A stretch of DNA of 64,000 bases from positions 372,001 through 436,000 of the forward strand of contig JAYKXP010000039.1 of NCBI GenBank assembly GCA_037176845.1. The letters are read 5' to 3'. The position numbers and the translations under genes are program-made. The notes under the pieces are model-generated. The model was given only the letters and a program-made list of their open reading frames with translations. It ran no database searches and had not been told where the DNA came from. The stretch comes from Paramarasmius palmivorus. Taxonomy: Eukaryota > Basidiomycota > Agaricomycetes > Agaricales > Marasmiaceae. Below, in pieces: positions 11,833 through 22,538 of this stretch (positions are counted from its first letter, which is position 1; every line of letters starts with the position of its first letter).

Positions 11833-11894
11833 TGCTGAAGGTTATCGGTAGCGAAACGGGGAAAAAAGGAAACTGAAAGAAAAGCGTGGACAAT

Positions 11895-11942
11895 GGATAT
11901 ATAGCATCGCGAGGAGAGGGTCCAGAACGCGTTTCTCATTGG
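11895..11942 (-). promoter_or_regulatory. TATA-like and CCAAT elements of Ett1-like copy A
   Basis: On the minus strand, ACCTGGAGCCAATGAGAAA-CGCGTTCTGGACC is followed by GCTATATATCC, 63-73 bp before the start codon. The same order, CCTGGAGCCAAT, GCGTTCTGG, TTCTGGACC, then GCTATATATCC, precedes copy B. Conservation between otherwise diverged upstream regions marks these as likely core promoter elements. Confidence 0.6.
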
Positions 11943-12318
11943 CTCCAGGTTGGCAGACCATTGCCTCGATCAAAAATCCTATTGGGCCGGTCGCTTCCCG
12001 CGGTCCAGAACAATCCAGACAGCGGTATCAGTACCAATTCCACAACAATCTCTGCACGGCAAACCAGCTATTCCGTGGCGTTTGAAGGAACAGATTCTTG
12101 CTCGGTGTACCTGACAACCAATCAACTTCATTACCGCTAAAAACCAATAGTTGCAGGTTCGCCACCCGCTTTCTCCTGAATATCGATATCGGGTCCGTCT
12201 TCTCCGTACCCCGCAATGAGATCGACAACGGGCGACAGACTGCATTGACACGATCGAGTCGACTGTTGTAAGGTACTTTTAAGTCGGTCCGGCTCTGCTC
12301 CGTATCTTAAACGTACGT

Positions 12319-12660
12319 ATGTCAGGTGTTTTGCCCACTAGGTTTTCCGCAAAAGAATCGGTTCCTTTCTTGGCCAGGTATCATGAGAACTTGACGAGAA
12401 CATCGAGTCCAGTCTTCGCGGGGGATCCGCTATTGGCTAGCGTAATTTCTAAGGAAGAATTGGGCGGCGTAACAGAAGAAGCAAGATATGTACTAGCTCA
12501 GGAGGCCAATGTTGCTCATGGTGGACGAAGGAAGAGAATGAGATTAAGGCCGAGCCGAGGTGAAGTCATTCTTCTCACGACATCTCGTTTCCTGCCATCA
12601 TCGTCGACTAGCCTCGAGGTCTCTTCATGCTCATTCCAGGATCTTGTAATGTCAGAGTAA
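12319..12660 (+). CDS. Small open frame upstream of the RRM gene
   Basis: An ATG-started frame of 113 codons with no family I recognise. It ends inside the first codons of the RRM gene in another frame. It could be an upstream exon or leader of that gene, but I found no splice pair of normal intron length joining them. It may be non-coding. Confidence 0.25.
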   Translation: MSGVLPTRFSAKESVPFLARYHENLTRTSSPVFAGDPLLASVISKEELGGVTEEARYVLAQEANVAHGGRRKRMRLRPSRGEVILLTTSRFLPSSSTSLEVSSCSFQDLVMSE

Positions 12661-13813
12661 TTTCTCTGTACACCAAGCTTCCTGCCAGAGCTCGTCACTT
12701 CTCTGTATCTTCTCGGACATTGTCTAAATCCAGTGGCCCCAGACGCGTGGTTTATCTTTATAATCTTCCTCTCATGTCCCGTATGCCTCAGTGGCTCAAG
12801 GCAACTGTGGAACCTTTTGGCCCAGTGAAGAGTATGGATACGCGTGAGCATAACCGTCTCTTCCTACTATCTGCATATACTCAGACTACACCTCGCAATG
12901 TCGACAAGTGTAGCCAACGATGACCAAGGAGCACCAGGTGGATATGCAAACATCGAGTTTGAGCGGGGAGAAGACGCCAAAAGGCTCTTCAAATTTGTAG
13001 AAGATGATGGATTAGTCTTTCGATCATTCAAAATACGGGCTGTGTTGCTACACAAAGCCCGAAATGTTGGATCTCATGAAGTCCTTGCTGGACGGGATAC
13101 GGTGTGCCTCCGTAACCTATCCAAACATTTCCCGATCCAGGACGTCAAGAAACAGTTGGAAGTTTACGGAGAGATTCTGAGGATAGGCTTTGCTCCTGGC
13201 GAGTCTATAGGTACGTGCTTGCATTACTTCAAATGACATCTACGTCACCTAACGCCGACATGCAGTGAAAGTACCCAAATTCTATTTTCAATTTGCTTCC
13301 AAAGAGGCTGCTGCACAAATTGTGAAGGACTCGCACAAAGCTATCGGTGGCCTAACAATAGGAGACAAGCACTTATCGATCTCGTTCACCAAATATTTCA
13401 TAGAATCGGACCCAATTCAACAATCGGTCAGCTTTGAGGGCAACAACCCGTTCCAGCGCCGGCTTTGCTTCCGAGGGCTGGAAAGAGGAACTTCAGCTAT
13501 ACATGTACGGAACGCGCTAGGAAAATTCGGAGAGATCCAGGATGTTTACATAAAAAATTTGGATTGTATGTGCCTGTCGTTTTTTTTTGTGTGTTACTGC
13601 TGAATAACTCTTTCAGGGACTCCTTCTGCCTTTGTGCAGTTTGCCTCTATTGAAAGTGTGTTGCAAGTCTTCGAAGCAAGTTACAGACATCAACTCCGAA
13701 TCTTGGGGCGTCGACCCTTCGTTGAGCATGCCAGGGCTCATGAACCGCGGAATAAGGGTCCTCCAAAACCGGACAGCACCGCAGGATATGGACTCTTTTC
13801 TTTACTGGAGTAG
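12627..13813 (+). CDS. Three-RRM RNA-binding protein, probably mitochondrial
   Basis: Exons 12627-12843, 12914-13210, 13266-13565 and 13617-13813 keep phase and give about 336 aa. The N-terminus is basic and Ser-rich (RHFSVSSRTLS), like a mitochondrial presequence. Three RRM folds follow: RNP2-like VVYLYNLP with RNP1-like GGYANIEFE; VCLRNLS with KFYFQFAS; and LCFRGLE with SAFVQFAS. It binds RNA; which RNA cannot be told. The start is set by a stop just upstream in the same frame. The upstream frame at 12319 overlaps it by 34 bases. Confidence 0.7.
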
Positions 13814-14084
13814 GGCACGTGCAAACTGGCATATTGCTGGCCTTTGAACAAGATGGAATGGTGCGGGGTGCACAGTAAGGTGAGATAATTCCTCGTGGTG
13901 ATTTATTGGCTAAAGTTCCTGTATGTCCCAGGGTCCGTCAACGGGTTCAAGCGCCGTATCACGAGTTCAAAGAAGGCAGCAAACAAGAAAGACTCGGATT
14001 AGAATGTGTGTACAACTATACGGATTCATGGATAATATATAAGCAATGCTCGAGCACCATAAATAAACGTCCGTCCGTCAAAGA

Positions 14085-14836
14085 TCACTGCGCTCTCTGC
14101 GTCTCGGCCTCACGTTTAATCTCGTCCATCATCTCACCGACAGTATTTCCTATCCTCTTCGCGTCAGCCAAACCAACCGGTTGCTTCGGCCTGATCTTCT
14201 CCCAATTATCCGGCAACCTCTCTTCACCCATCCACTGCTTGATCCTCTGAGGCGGTATAACGGCATCCTCCTTCAACATGAGATACAGCAACGCACTCTC
14301 TCCACGAGCAATCTCCTCATGTAAATCATCAACACGAGGGCTTACAGCTTCACGCGCAACACGTGTCGCAGCTAGATCCCGCAAGTCGAGCCCACCGCTA
14401 GGATTGCGAGCTGCACGAGCAAGGAGGTCTTGGACAAGCCCAGGATCGGGGGAATGCGAAGGAAAGTTTGGGTGTGCCAATGAAGCCGGGTGAGCAATCT
14501 TGAGAACACCGAATTCGGACAATGACGCGAGGTCGATGGTCATTTGCCAACCGTGGAATTTGCCGTAACGGAGGATGGCGGGCAAAGAGAGGAGAAGAGC
14601 TAGTGCGTAGGAGAGGTTGTAGACTGTCATTATAGCATGGATGAGTTGAGTTAGAGTTATGTCTCTCCCTGAACGTGGCCTGTCGAGGTAGTTTGGTGAG
14701 GCAATGCTCTTGATGTCGATGAGGAGTTAAAGGAGACTTACAAGTAGCCATGGTTTGCAAGAGCGTTCAGAGCCGGGCAAGGTGCGCGGCTTTCGCTTGG
14801 GTTGACTGGGGGGATAAACTGATGTTCAGAGTCCAT
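14085..14836 (-). CDS. Heme-thiolate peroxidase-like protein, copy A
   Basis: Exon 1 is 14742-14836 (95 bp) and exon 2 is 14085-14679, giving about 229 aa. The PCP motif that supplies the heme-thiolate Cys is intact in APCPALNALANHGYL, and the first exon ends at the conserved Leu-Pro-Arg junction. The family is chloroperoxidase/unspecific peroxygenase (Peroxidase_2). The usual Glu-His-Asp catalytic motif reads IAHPASL here, so the acid-base Glu and the Asp are missing. No signal peptide is seen before the PCP region. The downstream GEERLP block is conserved. Copy B lies at 19379-20125 with the same exon-1 length. Activity is doubtful or altered. Confidence 0.8.
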
Positions 14837-16354
14837 TGGGAATCAGAGTTGTGTTTGTGGGGTTTGTCTCCGCAGAGGTAGCTTTTATATCATTACCCAC
14901 GAGGAAGCCGCAAGCCCAAGGCTATGACAAAGTTGTCTAAGACAGCACAAGTTCGTGAGGCACGACGAGGGTACCGTCCATTTTGAAACTTGACGCCCGT
15001 ATAAACCGAGCTTGGAATGTAATTTTTTGGGTAAGTATATGCCGACTCGGGGTTGCTTATTCGCCTTAGCGGTGCTTTGTGGTTTGCGAGAGGTAATTAA
15101 TCGAGCGATGAGAATTTCTTATCTTGGAATGACCAACAATGAGGAGCCGACATTGCAGAATGCAATGAATACAAAGTGGGAATTCGCGACTAGTAATGGG
15201 AGCTTCGGGTGTAGTGGGCTTGACGGCAAAAGAACGAACGACGTCAGAAGTTCGCTTCGGGTTAGTCGTGGTGGCAGACAAGGAACGTAAGCGCTCAACC
15301 ATTCCCACGAACGATACCCTTTTTCTCCCCGACTCCCATTAGCACCACCAGCATTCTCGGAGGTTTTAGGCGACATTCGGGTTTCATCTAGGTAGGCAAC
15401 ATTTCCAGAAATACTCTTCTTTGCTCCGAGGCGCTCAAGCACGAAGACAGACATAAACTTGCTCTAAGCAGCCAATAGGATTGAACGATACAAGCATTTC
15501 TCGAACTTCTCCAAGCCCGAAGGTGCTATCGCCATTTCACAAATAATGCCGTGAATCACATTTCAGAATTTCAAGCTGCTCGCTCAAGAACATTGGTCGG
15601 TGAAGAGGCAAAATCCGGACCACCTAGGCCTGGATTTTCAGAATGTGTCATGTTGGAAAACAAACATTATCATGCTGGCTAGCCAATGGCTCCAGATTCT
15701 GGACAGGCGAGCAACATTTTGTTCGAGTTTTCCTCCTCGACGTTTACCTCAGATTACCTGATTGTTCAGCTCCGTAAACGAAGACTTATTGTGATAGAAG
15801 CACTCCACAGTCTTCCACAACCAATGGAATTTATCTTCATCTGCTACCGTGATCTTTGACGAAACATTGACGGGTCAAGACATATCGATATCGACGTTAT
15901 ACATGTGGACAATTGCTCAAATGTTCAGCTGCGGAATAGATAGCACTCGGTGCAGTGCTGGGCAAGATCCACCTAGGACGGAGTGAATGCGTCCAAAGCA
16001 TTCAAGGACCAAAGTCGACTGCAGGTCGCGTTGCGGAGGATATTATTGGACAATGAACAGCAATGGACATAGCAGGTGTGCGGGCGATTGGCTCACCCAT
16101 CAGTACGGATTTTCAAGTCATTAGCGGAGTTCCACTTGCGTTCTCACCTCTCCTACCTTTATTAGGTGATTCTACCCAAGTAAACTGTTACTAAACTTAT
16201 CCCCAGCTTGGAACACACATGACGCTGAAGGGAAATTGGAGAGATGTTAGCCGGAGATGGCTGTTCCCGCCGAATAACCTTGTTGGCCAGATCGTTCTGG
16301 ACCTCATCAGCCAATGGGATGACTGATCGACACTGGTAGACTCGCCACCTGGAG
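14837..16354. other. Intergenic, no gene recognised
   Basis: About 1.5 kb without a convincing coding frame. Frames at 15012-15290 and 15119-15454 overlap on opposite strands and show no family features. Several CCAAT or ATTGG boxes are scattered near 15460, 15690 and 16310. The right end is the promoter of Ett1-like copy B. Confidence 0.4.
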
Positions 16355-16414
16355 CCAATAAGAAAAGCGTTCTGGCTTTCGTTCTGGACCCTAATCCTAC
16401 CATGCTATATATCC
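16355..16414 (+). promoter_or_regulatory. CCAAT and TATA-like elements of Ett1-like copy B
   Basis: CCAAT at 16355-16359 within CCTGGAGCCAAT, then GCGTTCTGG and TTCTGGACC, then GCTATATATCC at 16404-16414, 68 bp before the start codon. It matches the upstream region of copy A element by element, with a short insertion. Confidence 0.6.
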
Positions 16415-16481
16415 TTCCAATGCGCACACATTCTGCTCTTTTTTCCTTTCCCAGAGTGCCATTGATACTCCAGTACCGCCC

Positions 16482-18401
16482 ATGTCCGTCAAAGCGATTT
16501 TTGGGCCCGCATCCCCTTCCCCACAACCTCAACCTGTCTTGAACCATGGCCTTCGCAGACGACCTAGACCCAAAGGTCTCTGGAAAGCACGCGTGACTCT
16601 CACAAACCCGCCACGTTGTCTAAACTCCTTTGCTTTGTCCCAACAGAATCGTCGTCTCAGCAATTCCTCGGACGACAGTGACAACAGCTCCATTTCATTA
16701 CCACCAGCTAAGAAGCTCCGTGCTACTTCGCCGTCTACCTCTTCCATAAGTTCGGACGACGAAGACGAAGATCTTTTCTACATCTGGGATTTCATCACCC
16801 CACCTCTTTCCCCTCTACCCTTGGGTTCTTTCCAAAGCCAGGACACTCAATCGCATTGTCCAAACAGTCAGCGCAGGCGCAGGAGACGAGCCAAAGTGAT
16901 GGACACTTCTTCAGTTGCAACCAAGGGACAGTCGTCCGAAGCCCCAGTTTTTGATTTGGGCGATTGGAGGGATCTCAAGGATATGTTCACAAAAGCTGCA
17001 GAACAGTACGAGAGTAGGTATTTTACGCAAATGTATCCCGAATCTTCCCTAACTACCTTGACCACAGGCAGCGAAGCAGCCGAGGCGCTTCCTATAATTC
17101 GTGGTGTCATCCACGAATGTCATCGCTGCCTTAAAGTTCATCACGACCCGTCGTTACTTTTTGTGAACCCCAGTAGTTCGCCAAAACTGCCTCCAACTGC
17201 TGCAGAGAAGCCCAAAGGCGATGGGACTGTGCCGGAGACGGTACCTCGTGTCGCCCAAAGACCCAAGAGATGTACATGTGTCGAGCTACCGACGGCGTTT
17301 CACGCTATATTCGGTACTGCCCTGTTCCTCTTCGGCAATCTAATCCAACAAGATCCTACGCTCGCACTACCCGGTGAACCTGATGCGCCATCAACCTACT
17401 GGCTCGCCGCCTTAGATGTCTTTGAGACGGGCGAGAACCTCCCCAGTAGGACGCATGGGTTAGGGTGTGACGCTCCGGAGGACTGGAGGATGGCTATTGT
17501 CTGGGGGCGGACACTTGTATGTCTCGCTGACGAGACCATTACGCGCCAGTCCTCTTCACATGACATCACGATGGCTACCTCGACCTCACCCGACCCTGCG
17601 CCTGGAACAGGCCTAGGACCAGATACACCTTTTGCCATCATCGCCCAACGCCGACCTCCAATAACAGGGCGCACCTCACTCGCTACCGCAAAACCCAATG
17701 ATCTCCTCAAGCTCGCAATGGATCAGTTCAGCCGTGGTATTTTCCACATGCCGCATCCTTCAACCACCTCCTCTACCAACATGTGTTTCTCGCGCGCAAA
17801 GGAGCTATACACCATTGCTTCGGAAGTCTTACTCGTCGCTTCGAAGCTCTCTTCTTCCGAAGAACGTCGGTATTGGGCTGAATGGGCCGATTCGGTGTTT
17901 AACCAAATGCAGATGGGTTTGCAGATGGAGCTCAGTCAGGGAGCATGGAAAGGGCGGATCAATCGGTCGAGAGGTGAATGTTTGTTAATTGTTGGGAGCG
18001 CGCTTGCGGAAGAAATTGAGGATGAGCTTGAAAAGGGTGGCGAAGGTGCTGCAACTGCGTTGGGATCGGAGGATGCGGTGGAAGCGAGGGAGGTGCTTGG
18101 AGAAGCTGTGGTGTTTTTTGAAAGAGCCAAAGGCGTCGTCGAAGCTAATGCGGATAGTGAGGTGAAAAGATCGCCGCAAGTACGAAAGAGGAAGCGAGGT
18201 TGTTGTGAGCCTGAGATTGAAGTTGTTGAAGAAGTGAAAGTGGAAGCGGAGGACGATGACGATCTGCAGAGCTTATTGACGGAGGCACTGTTAACATTGG
18301 CGAATTTGACTGTCGATGAGACGAAGAGAGAGGAGCTGTACGCGAGAGCAGAGAAGGAGAGTCGTACTGGTCTTGGATTGATGGAAGTTTGTTCGGAATG
18401 A
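16482..18401 (+). CDS. Ett1/Nro1-like TPR-type protein, copy B
   Basis: A single exon of 639 aa, collinear with copy A (9871-11832) over its whole length. The shared N-terminal RRRPRPKGLWKARVT, the MDTSSVATKG block, GVIHECHRCL, PTAFHAIFGTALF and the C-terminal LTLANLTVDE region are all present. The low-complexity N-terminal part has diverged most. The gene points in the opposite direction to copy A, so the pair is an inverted duplication about 4.6 kb apart. Both copies look intact. Confidence 0.6.
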   Translation: MSVKAIFGPASPSPQPQPVLNHGLRRRPRPKGLWKARVTLTNPPRCLNSFALSQQNRRLSNSSDDSDNSSISLPPAKKLRATSPSTSSISSDDEDEDLFYIWDFITPPLSPLPLGSFQSQDTQSHCPNSQRRRRRRAKVMDTSSVATKGQSSEAPVFDLGDWRDLKDMFTKAAEQYESRYFTQMYPESSLTTLTTGSEAAEALPIIRGVIHECHRCLKVHHDPSLLFVNPSSSPKLPPTAAEKPKGDGTVPETVPRVAQRPKRCTCVELPTAFHAIFGTALFLFGNLIQQDPTLALPGEPDAPSTYWLAALDVFETGENLPSRTHGLGCDAPEDWRMAIVWGRTLVCLADETITRQSSSHDITMATSTSPDPAPGTGLGPDTPFAIIAQRRPPITGRTSLATAKPNDLLKLAMDQFSRGIFHMPHPSTTSSTNMCFSRAKELYTIASEVLLVASKLSSSEERRYWAEWADSVFNQMQMGLQMELSQGAWKGRINRSRGECLLIVGSALAEEIEDELEKGGEGAATALGSEDAVEAREVLGEAVVFFERAKGVVEANADSEVKRSPQVRKRKRGCCEPEIEVVEEVKVEAEDDDDLQSLLTEALLTLANLTVDETKREELYARAEKESRTGLGLMEVCSE

Positions 18402-18751
18402 CGCATAATCTACTAAGTATTTTCTACATCCCTCTTATTCACGCAAACATAGTGTATCTATAACACCGTTATTTCATGTATTGCTACTGCTATTCACCGT
18501 TCATTAATTGTTGCTGGACGATAGTAGACGATTCTTCCGCCGGCTCGGGTGTCGGTCGTTGCCGATGAATGTAACTTGTCCATTCTGTCCAGACTCCACC
18601 ATCACCATCACCCATTCTGACACCAGTACCTCATGGTTCCCTGCATGACCCGGAGCATCAACTATGGCATTCATTGCATCATGTCAGGCGTTATTCACTG
18701 GTCTCTTTCACACTACGGTCATCTAGCCCACGATTGACGATTGCGATTGAC

Positions 18752-19346
18752 ATGAAATTTACGACCTTTTGTACTACGGCGCTGCTCCTTGCTCTAGCTC
18801 ATGCTCAAGAGGATACGAGGTGTGTGTTCGTCTATATTTAGGCTGTATGGTGGTCTGAACGTTGGATTTCTAGCTCTTCATCCTCATTCAGCCTTCCAAG
18901 TGGTGGAGTAACTCTTGATACGACCATTCGACCGACTTTCACTTTACCGTTTACGACGGGATCGTTGCCTTCTCTTACATTGACGGGCTCGGAAACATTG
19001 TCTGCTCCAACGACGACGGTTCCCACTACAGTGTCGGGCACGGGCACGACTTCCATCTCGACCACCACCACTACTGAATCTGAACCAGTTACTGTCACAA
19101 CCTCAAACTCGAATACAGCGTCTTTGCCTCCAGGGTACACTTGCCTTTCGCACTCTTTCAATCTTTGCTCACTTGCCTTCCTTTAGCACATCTGCCTCAG
19201 GCTCTGGATCTACTACCACTGACACCGCAACATCCGCTGGTGCGAGCAATACCGGTACCGGTAGCAATGGCGCATCTTTGCATGTCTTCCGTGGGGATGT
19301 ATTGTTCGGAATGGCATCTAGCTTGATGGTCTATTTTTCTCTTTAA
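18752..19346 (+). CDS. Ser/Thr-rich secreted protein, probably GPI-anchored
   Basis: Exons 18752-18819, 18874-19134 and 19187-19346 keep phase and encode about 162 aa. It starts with a signal peptide (MKFTTFCTTALLLALAHA). The middle is almost all Ser, Thr, Pro and Gly, a likely O-glycosylated wall-type stalk. It ends with a Gly/Ser/Asn-rich stretch and a hydrophobic tail (LFGMASSLMVYFSL) that fits a GPI-attachment signal. No catalytic domain is present. Confidence 0.75.
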
Positions 19347-19378
19347 CAGTTGTATAGTTATACCAAAAGTGAATGCGA

Positions 19379-20125
19379 CTACATCCTCTCCGAAAACCGA
19401 AAAGTTTTGACCAACTGTTCAACAACATATGCTGTCTTCCTCGTCTCAAAAAATCCTACAGTTCTGCTCGGCCGCACAGCCTCCCACCATCCATTCGGCA
19501 GACGTTCCTCACCAAACCACTGCTTGATCCTCTCTTCGGGTATCACTCCAGATTTGGGATCCCTCATTGAGAGATAAAAGAACCCACACTCTCCAAACGC
19601 TAGTTGCTCGTGCAAGAAATCTAGCTTCCGACCCAACTTTTCCTCTCTTTCAAAACGCACAGCAGCTAAATCCCGCAGATCAAGTCCGCCGCTGGGGTTC
19701 GTACGTGCGCGGTCGAGGAGCTCTTCCACAAGATGTGGGTCAGGGGAATGAGAAGGCTCGTCTGAGTGGCCTAAAGAGGATTCGTGAGCTATTCTTAGCA
19801 CGCCGAATTGGGATAAGGAGGCCAAATCGATTTTGAGGTCCCAAAAACGCCACGTCCATTTTGCGTATCGCAGGATAGCGGGAAGGCTAAGTATGGAGGC
19901 ATGAAAGTAGGAAAAGTTGTAGACATGTGCGATGGCGTGGATGAGTGCGCCGAGAGATATGGATTTTCCTGAACGTGGGCTAGGAAATGGGTTGGTGAGT
20001 TGAGGATAAAGCATGTTGGTCCTGACTTACAGATATCCGTGATTGGCGAGAGCGTTCAGACCTGGGCATGGGCATCTACTCTCGGTTGGGGTTTCTGAAG
20101 GGACGAACTGGTGTTCACGGTCCAT
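19379..20125 (-). CDS. Heme-thiolate peroxidase-like protein, copy B
   Basis: Exon 1 is 20031-20125 (95 bp, as in copy A) and exon 2 is 19379-19979; the protein is about 231 aa. PCP is intact in CPCPGLNALANHGYL. The EHD motif position reads IAHESSL, so the Glu is again replaced by Ala and Asp by Glu. The GGLDLRDLAA and GEERLP blocks match copy A. The 3' end lies close to the GPI-type gene that converges on it. Confidence 0.8.
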
Positions 20126-20600
20126 TGAAGCTTGGGCTGGAGAAGCTTGAGGTAATGTCTGTCCTGTCTTTAAAGCTTTATAGCCCCTTCCCCTGATTCT
20201 GTAACAACATACGGATCACAACAAATGATGTATTTCCACTGACTTTGGTGAGCAAAGTGCCACTGTCAGCTGTCCATTGGTCGAGGATAGCTGTGGAGTT
20301 AAGGTTCAGGTTGTGAGGTTACGGCTTCGGGATCTCTTTGTTGGCTGTTTCTATCATGAAATGGCCGCACAGGTACCTATATGATCATCGAGATGCTGGG
20401 AGTGGGAGTGGGAACATCAGTGGCTATTGATAAGTGAGATTAAAATTCTTCACTCTTTGTCTAACCTGCTACAGTCCAAGGCACATCGAGGTACAAGGCT
20501 TACGAGAGACATCAAGAAACTAAGTAATAGTATTGGAACCTTGATTACATTCCCCTATATGTGACGACGACCCTGCAACAGAATACAGATATCGTGGACG
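20126..20600. other. Intergenic, nothing recognised
   Basis: This stretch lies between the start of peroxidase copy B and the 3' end of the P450 gene. No coding frame or RNA gene is apparent. Confidence 0.4.
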
Positions 20601-22538
20601 TCAGCCCCTTGCAGCATCTACTATGATGTTCACCGAGCTGTTTTCCCAATGCGGTACCAGATATTCCTTGTAATTTCGCATATCTTCCAGACTATTGAAA
20701 ACAAAGGGGATGATTGAGTACCGAATGGTTATAGGTTCACACTGACTTACGTCGTGTCTCCAAGCTTCATATCCAGTTTTCTAAAGATATTGGCAATGAT
20801 AAGATATAGCTCGCACCATGCTAGACTGAACGCCAGTGTTAGTTTCAGTAAGAGTCTAGTCAGACATGATAAAGCTTACTTCAAGCCTAGGCTACAAGTT
20901 CCAATAAGGATCAGGCTAAACATTTGATACGGAATCAATAAATACCAAATTCTCTGCCCTTTCGAGAACGGGACAAGGTTATGCTCCATATGACGGATAT
21001 CGCTCTGAAGCCACCGCTCCGGCGAGAAGGTGAGAGGGTCATCGAAGATATCAGGACTCTCGTGAAGGAACACGCAGCTCATCGAAATAACGGTCTAAAT
21101 ATCGACATTAGCAAATGACCACGAACTTCAAATGAGAGCACTCGCTCCAGGTGGGATAGCCATCCCGTCAATGACCGCACCTGTATCCCCAACCACTCGA
21201 GGAAGTGGCGAGACAACGCCGTGTCCAAAGCGTAATGACTCTTTTAAAAATGCAGTCTGTATAGACGCGTTAACACATGAGAAAAGGCTCAATCCGAAAC
21301 ATACATACCAGATACGGCAGTTTCTCCAACACGGCCAAGTCGACCGGACTCCCTGGATCTTCCCATACACTTTCGAGTTCCTCTTTGAGTTTTCGCGCAA
21401 TTGCTGGAGTATACAGCGCATGAAACGTCCCCGTGGAACACGTAGAACCAACAGTGTCGCTCCCAGCCCCAATGAGCGTCATAGCCTCGTCTAGGAGGTC
21501 TTTCCTAGTCAGCTGAACATGCTCTTTTGGGTCCATCCCAACGCCGTCTTCGTTCACTGGATCAAGCATGTGATGATAGATAGTCTCATGTTCGACCACT
21601 TTCAACACGTCGGGGTCGGTGAGAATCCTATCTATTTGGTTGCCTAGTTTGCGTTGGTTGTCGAGGAACGGTCGAACTTGTGGATATACCCGTAACGTGA
21701 GCCATTCAGGCAGTATATCGACGATTCTGAGGAGTATCGGAAAGTGCTTTCGTAACCAGAAGTTGTGAAGAGCGCCTTGGATAGCGCAAATGGTAGGGTC
21801 GCGAAATCCTGGAGCCGCAACGGCGTTGAAGCAGTTGGCGAAGCAATATGCGGTGATGATGTCCAGCGTTGTGCATCGGAAAGCAAAAGACATGTTGATA
21901 GATTGGGCTTTGGGCCATGTACTGAGCCGTTCGACTAGTTTGTTAACCTAGAAAAGATTAATCGATGCTGGATATCAATGAGACGAGATTGCTTACCCTT
22001 TCTTGAACCACTCCCTCGAGTTTTAAGATCGCACGACGTGAAAAGAGAGGGTTTAATAGCGCTCGGCGCGTTCGTGCCTTTTGGGGATCTATATATCCAA
22101 ACGAAGATCCAGGTTGCGCAAAACCATCGTAGAATGGTTTGTATTTGGGGAACTGGCCATGAGTGTAAATGTCATGATATGCCCTTTCACTGGCAAAATG
22201 GACCTGTTGGCGTAAAATCAATGCTTTACCTGCACAACTCAAAGAATGAGCTTACCGTGTTTGGACCGATCCGAACGACAGGTCCTGCAAAACTTCTTTT
22301 AGACATTCGCAGAAAATAAACGTAATGATATTCACGCACCGTACTCTCCGTGCAGCTCTCGAAGATGGTTCAAGAGCCCCCCGCGTTTGACGATATCAAA
22401 GTACACTTGGTAGAGCTCCGTTACAGCGGCAAGCTTGGGTCCCGGGAAACAGCAAAGAGGATGGAAAGCCGAGCGATAAGCTATCACTGCCACGGAATAC
22501 AGCACAGAAGCGATCAAGATTAGCTCGAGAAGGCCCAT
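20601..22538 (-). CDS. Cytochrome P450 monooxygenase
   Basis: Nine exons: 22340-22538, 22256-22284, 21997-22203, 21309-21947, 21146-21256, 20946-21094, 20880-20891, 20751-20825 and 20601-20691. They sum to 504 codons, a normal P450 length of 503 aa. An N-terminal membrane anchor (MGLLELILIASVLY) is followed by the Pro-Gly hinge. The I-helix reads AGSDT, the K-helix ExxR reads ESLR, the PERW block is present, and the heme loop is FSKGQRICLG. The heme Cys codon is split by an intron, and exon 7 is only 12 bp. Intron 21095-21145 starts with GC rather than GT, which is needed to give PPGTVISMS. Substrate unknown. Confidence 0.88.

Noticed and set aside
15012..15454. Frames of 92 and 111 codons in the gap between the peroxidase A and Ett1-like B genes
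   Set aside because: Opposite-strand overlap and no recognisable features; likely chance.
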